Part shown: positions 23,072 through 28,333 of the stretch, in pieces
How positions within the stretch are numbered: position 1 is the first letter of the stretch
Layout: each line of letters begins with the position of its first letter
From: CAZPLZ01 sp964587525
Lineage (GTDB): Bacteria > Oederibacteriota > CAKKQC01
Reading direction: 5' to 3'
DNA: 28,333 nucleotides
Assembly: GCA_964587525.1 (NCBI GenBank)
Contig: CAZPLZ010000016.1
Span: forward strand, 1 to 28,333
Notes under the pieces: generated by a model
What the model was told of the DNA's origin: nothing
Database searches by the model: none
What the model saw: only the letters and a program-made list of their open reading frames with translations
Position numbers and translations under genes: made by a program

Positions 23072-24133
23072 TTATGGTGACCAAACGAAGTGTCGTTTCA
23101 AGCTGTTTAATTGAGTTCTTCTAAGGCGCCCAATGAATTGAAGTTGACCCACGACAACGCCTGGATGAATGTTTATAAGCCTCGCAAACTTAATGATTTC
23201 ATTTCTAGTTGTCTTAAGATTTCGAAAGTTTGATTGATGCTCTGGTGGAATTAAGATGTTCGTCGCAAAAGTGTTTGCTTCTCTCTCTCTTCTTGACAGA
23301 GATCCATCGACTCCTTCTACAAAAACGCCTCGTTTGTCGTGCAATAGTAGATGGCCCGCCTCATGGAAAAAGGAAAACCATAAATGGTCATTTGAAAGAT
23401 ATCTAAAACTTAACAAAAGGAGTGCGCGAGTTTTCGATAAGAAGCGAGTGGCTCCACTTGCTCGGCATCCACTTGGAGCACGAACGGTTGCCAAAGCTAC
23501 ACCGCATTCAGCGCAGAGATTTGTAAGTATTGGAATAAAGGAATGAGGATGTTTCTTGATGCTCAAAGATCGCGCCTTTGATAGCATTGCTTCAAATCGT
23601 TCGGGGTTCCATCTGGCACATTGGACTGAAGCTGTTGCGCGCTCAGCCTGTCTTAGCCATGTGACTAGTGATCCTTGATATGAAGAAAATGAAGGCGACG
23701 TTCTAAATGAGAATTGTGAGATCATTCCCGCATACTTCGTGTGCCATTCTCTTGGGTTAGAGACTTCGAAGAATTGGAGGCAAGAGGCTAATCGGTCTGG
23801 AACAGATCCTTTTATCCAACCAAAACGAAGCATGTCGGTCACAGGAAGGATCTTTAACCACTCTGTCGCCTCAAGGCGAGACAGGTCTAGCAGGTATTGT
23901 CGATCACGGCGAAGCCAAAACTGTATTGATACACCGAGTGTTTTTTTAAGTCGGTGAGCAATTTCATTGGTGATACGCCTTCTTCCTTGAAGAAGCGTCT
24001 CAACATCTGAAGCTGTAAATGACATAGCATGCGCGAAATCTCTTCTGGAGAGCCCTTGCATTGTGAGGATGTCGGATATCGTCTCACCTGGAGGCGAAGA
24101 CCATTGAGGTACAAAGTCGGGGGCGTTAGGCAT
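23072..24133 (-). CDS. HigA-type antitoxin fused to ImmA/IrrE-type metallopeptidase domain
   Basis: A 353-residue two-domain protein. Residues about 17-75 are an XRE helix-turn-helix of the HigA kind (TISDILTMQGLSRRDFAHAM ... GVSIQFWL). The C-terminal part holds an ImmA/IrrE zinc peptidase: His257-Glu-x2-His261 in FFHEAGHLLLH, with EREANTFATNILIP supplying the third ligand. HigA would bind the toxin and repress the operon. The peptidase domain, known elsewhere to cleave repressors, could control antitoxin release or respond to a signal. ATG 24133 follows the HigB stop by four bases, with AGGTGA at the toxin's end as ribosome site. It converges on the base-modification operon with 15 bp between. 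Confidence 0.85.
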   Translation of the reverse strand: MPNAPDFVPQWSSPPGETISDILTMQGLSRRDFAHAMSFTASDVETLLQGRRRITNEIAHRLKKTLGVSIQFWLRRDRQYLLDLSRLEATEWLKILPVTDMLRFGWIKGSVPDRLASCLQFFEVSNPREWHTKYAGMISQFSFRTSPSFSSYQGSLVTWLRQAERATASVQCARWNPERFEAMLSKARSLSIKKHPHSFIPILTNLCAECGVALATVRAPSGCRASGATRFLSKTRALLLLSFRYLSNDHLWFSFFHEAGHLLLHDKRGVFVEGVDGSLSRREREANTFATNILIPPEHQSNFRNLKTTRNEIIKFARLINIHPGVVVGQLQFIGRLRRTQLNSLKRHFVWSP

Positions 24134-24137
24134 TAAC

Positions 24138-24455
24138 TCACCTGACCCCGGTTATCATGACGCGGTTGACCCTTGACCAATCGACCTCACCTGAGTCAAG
24201 CATAGGGCATTTGACGTGGTTCACACAAAGGTGAATCTGAACAATATCGTCGAGGCTAATCATGAAGGATCTTCTTCGGGCACCTACCGGCGGCTTTACC
24301 AAGCCAACAACCAGATTAGAAACACTGTCGGCCGCTCGGAGATCTGCAAGTCGCCGTCTGAGGCTCGACGATATACTTGGGCCAAATGTTTCCAAGGCAT
24401 TGCGAGGATCTTCGCATAGGTCGCGAAGGAATTTCCGGGAAAAGGCAAGTTCCAA
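24138..24455 (-). CDS. HigB/RelE-like toxin
   Basis: A 105-residue protein shaped like HigB/RelE-superfamily mRNA interferases, which cut mRNA at the ribosome. An N-terminal helix (FSRKFLRDLCEDPRNAL), a second helix (SLRRRLADLRAADSVSNL), and strands RRRSFMISLDDIVQIHLCVN and VNRVMITGV follow the fold order. TTG 24455 is the start because AGGAG lies six bases upstream. It is the first gene of a toxin-first operon with the HigA-ImmA protein, the usual order for higBA. Catalytic residues of this family vary and cannot be verified by eye. A small inverted repeat upstream probably serves autoregulation. Confidence 0.7.
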   Translation of the reverse strand: MELAFSRKFLRDLCEDPRNALETFGPSISSSLRRRLADLRAADSVSNLVVGLVKPPVGARRRSFMISLDDIVQIHLCVNHVKCPMLDSGEVDWSRVNRVMITGVR

Positions 24456-24461
24456 TGATAT

Positions 24462-24466
24462 CTCCT
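24462..24466 (-). promoter_or_regulatory. Ribosome binding site deciding the TTG start of the HigB-like toxin
   Basis: On the - strand AGGAG stands six bases before TTG 24455. No ATG or GTG in that frame has comparable support, so the non-standard start is accepted. Confidence 0.6.
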
Positions 24467-24480
24467 AGCAAAAAGCTGTT

Positions 24481-24496
24481 TAGATAACTATATCTA
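24481..24496. promoter_or_regulatory. Candidate HigA operator upstream of the higBA-like operon
   Basis: TAGATA-N4-TATCTA is a perfect 6-4-6 inverted repeat, 26-41 bases before the toxin start. It overlaps the - strand TATAGT, a plausible -10 box. This is where HigA-type repressors bind their own promoters. Confidence 0.45.
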
Positions 24497-24654
24497 ACTT
24501 ATGATGAAATATCGCGTTGCTGACTCGTCATCTTTGTTTGTTTTTGACGGACTGCCAAATAGTTGAAAGCACAGAACGCCGTCTCTTAGTCAACTACGAG
24601 GTAATCAATGCCGAAGGATCTAGTTCCCCCATTGAAGGGCATTAGGGCCCATCG

Positions 24655-24807
24655 TCAGTAAGCGTCCCAGGTGGTATTGAGGAAGAAGGGAATGGCTTCC
24701 TCCAAATACTGCGGAGGTGCGAGTCCATGGGTTAGTTCCTCGTCCGCGGGGAAAACAATCAGGATGTGGATGGTGCCGTGGGACCACAAGAAATCCGTGG
24801 CTGCCAT
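24655..24807 (-). CDS. Small hypothetical ORF or gene remnant in the 24456-24894 gap
   Basis: A 50-codon - strand frame from ATG 24807 to TGA 24655. It reads smoothly (MAATDFLWSHGTIHILIV ... LTHGLAPPQYLEEAIPFFLN, ending TTWDAY), with a protein-like mix of hydrophobic strand, acidic turn and helix. This is more convincing than the longer overlapping frames at 24620-24853 and 24671-24862. No ribosome site precedes the ATG, and a TGA lies ten codons upstream, so it may be the C-terminal remnant of a lost gene. The rest of this gap shows no gene. Confidence 0.3.
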   Translation of the reverse strand: MAATDFLWSHGTIHILIVFPADEELTHGLAPPQYLEEAIPFFLNTTWDAY

Positions 24808-24894
24808 CGAACAAGAGCCAAAGAAGCGTGATCAGGTAATGAACATTACCCATAGCAAATGAATTTCATGAGAACTTGTTGGCAACAAATCCCA

Positions 24895-25626
24895 TCAGTT
24901 TCCAGTTCTACGGGTATTCTTTGCACGGTCTATCTTCAATAACTTACAGAGCCGATGTAGTTCTTGGATTTGATTCTCTAGTTCAGGCATCGTAGGAATC
25001 TCAGGTTTATGAACCAAAGTGTTTCTAAAGACGACGAGGTTTTCCCACAGCCGAGCTGCCTCAGGAGAAATTCCTTCCAGGAAGTCGTGCTTCCAATGGT
25101 AGGCCAGTTTTCCCTCCTTCTTAGGAAGTAGTTTTCGAAGAGCCTGATCAAAGTCAGTCCATAGCTTGAGAAATTCTCCCGTTCGTGTATGTGTGACTTG
25201 GGAGACGTCAAACTCCAAAGTTGCACCAAACAAGTTCTCAAATAACGTTGATGCGATTTGAAAGTAGGCCTCTACTTTGGAGCGGTCGACAGTAATTCCG
25301 TTTCCAGAATGGTAAAGCTGATTGCGGAGGCGATGGTACCATTCAATATCACCAAGGTCTAAACCGCTCAGCCGAGTTGACGCGTAACGGTTTAGTAAAT
25401 CCAATAAGTTAGGAAAAGACTCGCCGGCAGCTTCGAGTTCCTTTCGACTAGGCCCCTGGCTACCGCGTGCTCGACTCGGAAGTCCGAGATACGTTTTGAT
25501 GATTAATTCAACTGCGTTGTCAATGCTAACTAAGGAGATGCGACGGTCAAAGTCGCCACCAAGCTTCAAGTGGTCAGCGGCGTGCTGCATAAGTTCCTGC
25601 GGTCCTTCAGTCCAAGGGGCGGTCAT
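24895..25626 (-). CDS. Protein with two HEPN motifs
   Basis: This 243-residue, largely helical protein carries two R-N-x3-H motifs, the catalytic signature of HEPN RNases. The first is Arg101-Asn-Gln-Leu-Tyr-His106 in WYHRLRNQLYHSG; the second is Arg201-Asn-Thr-Leu-Val-His206 in VVFRNTLVHKPE. They lie exactly 100 residues apart, each after a long helix, which suggests two HEPN units in one chain forming an internal dimer. ATG 25626 is preferred to the 25701 frame end because the HEPN helices start at once. HEPN proteins in defence loci usually cut RNA on infection. No nucleotidyltransferase antitoxin lies beside it; the nearest neighbours are higBA and another HEPN gene. Confidence 0.6.
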   Translation of the reverse strand: MTAPWTEGPQELMQHAADHLKLGGDFDRRISLVSIDNAVELIIKTYLGLPSRARGSQGPSRKELEAAGESFPNLLDLLNRYASTRLSGLDLGDIEWYHRLRNQLYHSGNGITVDRSKVEAYFQIASTLFENLFGATLEFDVSQVTHTRTGEFLKLWTDFDQALRKLLPKKEGKLAYHWKHDFLEGISPEAARLWENLVVFRNTLVHKPEIPTMPELENQIQELHRLCKLLKIDRAKNTRRTGN

Positions 25627-25849
25627 GCAAGTTTTCTGTTTAGTCAGAATAACTTGGAAGTGACAGGGAATCCAGCCCAACGAGTCTGGATGACAGCCCA
25701 TGGTGGTTGGGCGAGGCCCGGTCGCGAGTTCACTTCATGCAGTGAAGCAGGTTTCTCATGCCGGGTAAAGTGAGGCGCAGGTCTATAATGTCCCCAATGC
25801 CAACAGCGAGGAAACGTCCAAATATCCTCTGGATATCATTCATGCCGGA

Positions 25850-26095
25850 ATAGGGGACATGTATGTTTTCATGCCTTTCTTCCGTAGTTGGTCGCAAGAC
25901 ACCGACACCGTTTTGGCATTTGCCGGTGGGGAGGGGAAGAAGTAGAGTCAGCGGGTGAAGAAGATGCAGGTGGACGCCTCAGCAAGATGTCGATCGGAAC
26001 ATGTTCAATGTAAAACTCTGGCGCTCTTCTTCTGGGAAGTAGTTCTGAATCTGAGGCAGCAATGAGGAAGGCATAATAACATACATGTCCCCTAT
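25850..26095. repeat. ~246 bp element bounded by inverted repeats (MITE/REP-like)
   Basis: ATAGGGGACATGTATGTT at 25850-25867 is repeated as a perfect reverse complement at 26078-26095. Similarity continues imperfectly inward for about 15 bases on each side. Degenerate copies of the GGGGACAT/ATGTCCCC core also flank the element: AATGTCCCC at 25787-25795 and ACGTCTCCTAT just outside the right end. The interior has no credible gene; frames here are shadows of the repeats. With its flanks it fills most of the 25627-26238 gap, which also has a hairpin ATATCC-TCT-GGATAT at 25822-25836. Confidence 0.55.
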
Positions 26096-26238
26096 CCTTA
26101 CGTGAACGTCTCCTATTTCTGCGCGCATATGCCCACATGCGGGCGTGTGCGAGGACAAGGAAGCGACACGGTGTCCTAAAGGTGTTCCAGCGAGGGGGGT
26201 GTCAAATTGACGAGGAGAAGTACGGCTTGTCCAGTCGG

Positions 26239-28113
26239 TTATATTTGTGCAGATTTTGGCCTGGATAGTCGAATGAGGTGGGAATGTCCCTCGTTCTTGG
26301 TAGACAAGACTTCGACGCATTCCCCCCTGGCGAGTCTTTCCCGATGATTCTTGGTAAGAGTGACTTCATGTTTGTGGCTAGGCATTCCCTTGGATTCGAA
26401 AGACATGCAGGCATACGTCTCCTCTCCAGCACTCACAGCAATCCAAGCTGGGACATCGAGCGAGTGCCAGTGAGCATTGGCGGGTTCGCAGTGCACGAAT
26501 AGAACTGGGCGACCCTCAAGGACCCCCTCGAAGGGTGTGCCGTCGAGTCGTCGAGCAAGCATGGCGCGGATGCACTCGCATCCGAGAGTCGCCAAGTAAT
26601 GCAGCACTGGCTCCTCAGCTATGGGTTTGCCTGAGTGTGCGATAGCGTGGCGCATACTGCGCAGCATTCTCAAGTCCACTTTTGCCTGCGCGAGGGCGGT
26701 TTGTTGTGCAGCCGGGCTTGCAAGACTTGCTGCGTCGTTCAGTAGAAATCGCATAGCTGGGTCGTCGCACACTTTACCGGCGCTTTTGGCCAGCTCAGTC
26801 AGCCATGCCGCATCGCTACTGGACGCGCATCTCCACGGGAGAGCCCTAACCCACCTGGGTGAGGATAGGCCTTTAGCTCGGCTAGCGGCATCGCCCGCCA
26901 GCACCCCGAGTGTTTCCTCAATGTCGTCAGCGAGCTGCGATTGAAGCCGGTTAACGTAGTCTGTGGCACACGCGGCTAGGCCGCCATTTCCGACGAGCGA
27001 CTCAACGCCCATCCACACCATGCCTGCCGCATGTGCGATGCTCTCTCCCCAAACGTGATAGGCCAGGCTTAGCCAGTATAGCGAGGCACGTGCTGTGTCG
27101 TCGGCAATCAGTCGCTCAAGGGCGAGACAGTTCCGCCCTACCTGCCTGTGGGAAAAAGATTGGCGGTGGCCTGGACATTCAAGTGGGTCTCGCTTTGGAT
27201 TAACCTCACAGTACTGCTGCGTCTGGACCAGAAGTTCTGGAAAGCAGAAGCGCAGCAGCGCTAGCCAGCCTGGAGTCATTGTGCGTAGCGTTGCGCTCGC
27301 ATCCTCACGCGCGCCCAGGATATCATCGACATTAGGTTGTGTGATCCAGAGACGTCGTGGGGTCTTGATCGTTTTGCGTTCCATCTCAAGGAAGCCGAGT
27401 TCCTTACTACCCATGCGGCTGGGGATACGCGCAGCACTGGGCAGCTTAAGCAGAATCTCACGCCGGAGGGAGCACCTTGTTGGAGAAGGTGGGGGCGGGG
27501 TGCTCCGGGGTTGTCGAGCCACGCCGTGGAGTAAGAACTCAACAAGTCGATCCCGAAAGGACCCGCTGGGTTTCCTTTTTGGATTTGGATTGAGAACGTA
27601 GTTCCGACACGTTTGCATCATGTAACGTGGAGGGACGCCAGTAGCGACAGCCTCCGCGACAACCGCGGGAGTGAGCAGCAGCACGCGGTGCTCATCGTTC
27701 TGGCCAATACTCTCGATTAGCTCTTCTACCAGATCCAGCAACCCCTTTTGGGAGCTCTTCGGTGCAGCGAGTATGGTCGCACACGCTGGACACGGTCCTG
27801 TCCGTTCTCGCTGTTGATAATCGTCAGAGTGCGATCCGGGATGTGGGACGCTGGCCGCATCAGGTTCTCCGGCATCCAATCGCCGCAGAACCTCGTCCTC
27901 AATCGCAATGACAAGCTGTTTGCTGTGGTGGGTATTCTGGGTATTCCGATAGAGATGTCCGAGGTTACCCAGGGACAGAGGTCTAAGGGACCATCGCGGA
28001 TGGACCTCGTCATAGAGTAGCTGAAGCCACCGAGCGAGAAAGAGTTGCTCACAACACGTGAGTTTCTCGGCGGTTTTTCTGGCCGGGCCGAGGTGTACAA
28101 GCGCGCGTGACAT
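26239..28113 (-). CDS. Large HEPN-domain protein, ApeA-like in part
   Basis: A 624-residue protein with no overall recognised family. The region about 345-500 looks like a HEPN domain. A helix LYWLSLAYHVWGESIAH with WMGVESLVG follows the pattern of ApeA/abortive-infection HEPN helices, and Arg488-x4-His493 in SMRHAIAHSG supplies the RNase motif. The N-terminal ~340 residues are helical and polar, with a Cys108-x2-Cys111 knuckle and a proline run near 206-210. The C-terminal ~120 residues appear to be a separate beta-rich domain (VLFVHCEPANAHWHSLDVPA). A role as a defence RNase is likely by motif and context but unproven. Start ATG 28113 has only weak ribosome-site support. Confidence 0.55.
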   Translation of the reverse strand: MSRALVHLGPARKTAEKLTCCEQLFLARWLQLLYDEVHPRWSLRPLSLGNLGHLYRNTQNTHHSKQLVIAIEDEVLRRLDAGEPDAASVPHPGSHSDDYQQRERTGPCPACATILAAPKSSQKGLLDLVEELIESIGQNDEHRVLLLTPAVVAEAVATGVPPRYMMQTCRNYVLNPNPKRKPSGSFRDRLVEFLLHGVARQPRSTPPPPSPTRCSLRREILLKLPSAARIPSRMGSKELGFLEMERKTIKTPRRLWITQPNVDDILGAREDASATLRTMTPGWLALLRFCFPELLVQTQQYCEVNPKRDPLECPGHRQSFSHRQVGRNCLALERLIADDTARASLYWLSLAYHVWGESIAHAAGMVWMGVESLVGNGGLAACATDYVNRLQSQLADDIEETLGVLAGDAASRAKGLSSPRWVRALPWRCASSSDAAWLTELAKSAGKVCDDPAMRFLLNDAASLASPAAQQTALAQAKVDLRMLRSMRHAIAHSGKPIAEEPVLHYLATLGCECIRAMLARRLDGTPFEGVLEGRPVLFVHCEPANAHWHSLDVPAWIAVSAGEETYACMSFESKGMPSHKHEVTLTKNHRERLARGECVEVLSTKNEGHSHLIRLSRPKSAQI

Positions 28114-28115
28114 AT

Positions 28116-28131
28116 AGTACTTCTCGGTACT
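28116..28131. promoter_or_regulatory. Inverted repeat just upstream of the large HEPN gene
   Basis: AGTAC-N6-GTACT ends three bases before the gene's start codon on the - strand. It could be an operator, or a hairpin that hides the ribosome site. Confidence 0.35.
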
Positions 28132-28262
28132 TCAGTCAGAAGGATAGGATTCGAGCTGCTGCCGCTGGATCAACATTAGGCTTATCTCCCGCAAGGCGCA
28201 AAGCGATTTTTCACGAGTTGCCGCCAGTACCTACTTTGGTGGAGCACGACTCTCATATGGAT

Positions 28263-28292
28263 ATTATATAATAGTTGCATTATAATCAACAA
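28263..28292 (-). promoter_or_regulatory. Candidate - strand promoter for the large HEPN gene
   Basis: On the - strand TTGTTG (28287-28292) and a perfect TATAAT (28263-28268) are 18 bases apart in very AT-rich DNA. Transcription would start near 28256, leaving a leader of about 140 bases before ATG 28113. Nothing else is seen between 28114 and 28333. Confidence 0.45.
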
Positions 28293-28333
28293 CCTGTGGA
28301 CATGATTCATTTAGATAGATACCTCCCGAATTT

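Noticed and set aside
24671..24862. 63-codon + strand frame between higBA and the double-HEPN gene
   Set aside because: It is antisense to a better - strand frame and has no ribosome site or recognisable motif.
25869..26320. Two - strand frames of 89 and 113 codons
   Set aside because: They read through the inverted-repeat element; the apparent IGDVHV/IGDMYV repeat is just the DNA repeat translated.

Overview
The window looks like a bacterial chromosome segment (or metagenomic contig) of mixed origin. Secreted glycoside hydrolases, a Tat-exported sulfatase, a GHL10 protein, a DUF4832 protein and the start of a NagX/HGSNAT-like membrane acyltransferase point to a polysaccharide-degrading lineage of the Planctomycetota/Lentisphaerota/Verrucomicrobiota or Hydrogenedentota type. 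That lineage is inferred from gene content only; no rRNA or other marker gene is present.

Layout. 1-1.8 kb: the tail of a membrane protein, a one-TM hypothetical protein, the 3' part of a tRNA-Leu-like sequence and a DinB-fold protein. 1.85-5.9 kb: a co-directional catabolic operon (GH5, sulfatase, GHL10). 5.9-15.1 kb: a toxin-antitoxin/DNA-processing region. It holds a deleted GNAT relic, a lone AbiEi antitoxin, a second AbiEi-type regulator coupled to an AbiEii-like nucleotidyltransferase, a Cas4/AddB-type Fe-S nuclease overlapping a DinG-type helicase, an intact GNAT gene, another AbiEi followed by a truncated AbiEii, a DEDDh exonuclease and a ribbon-helix-helix regulator. 15.1-20.0 kb: three more secreted sugar-active genes and the first ~27 codons of a NagX-like acyltransferase.

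At about 20.0 kb the NagX-like frame breaks off and base composition becomes AT-richer. From there to the right edge is a defence-type island. It carries a thymidylate-synthase-fold enzyme with dCMP-hydroxymethylase-like signatures, a uracil-DNA-glycosylase-like protein and an alpha-glutamyl/putrescinyl-thymine pyrophosphorylase clade 3-like protein, in one overlapping + strand operon. These are followed on the - strand by a HigB/HigA-ImmA toxin-antitoxin pair, a protein with two HEPN motifs, a ~246 bp inverted-repeat element and a 624-residue HEPN protein.

Most interesting system: the three-gene operon at 20.3-23.06 kb, a compact chromosomal cassette that probably makes, recognises and processes a hypermodified pyrimidine, next to two HEPN proteins that are likely RNases. 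Second: the 5.9-14.8 kb region, where two diverged AbiEi genes lie beside copies of the same GNAT gene (one intact, one an internal-deletion relic) and neither keeps a full toxin partner. No CRISPR array, integrase or complete transposase was seen.
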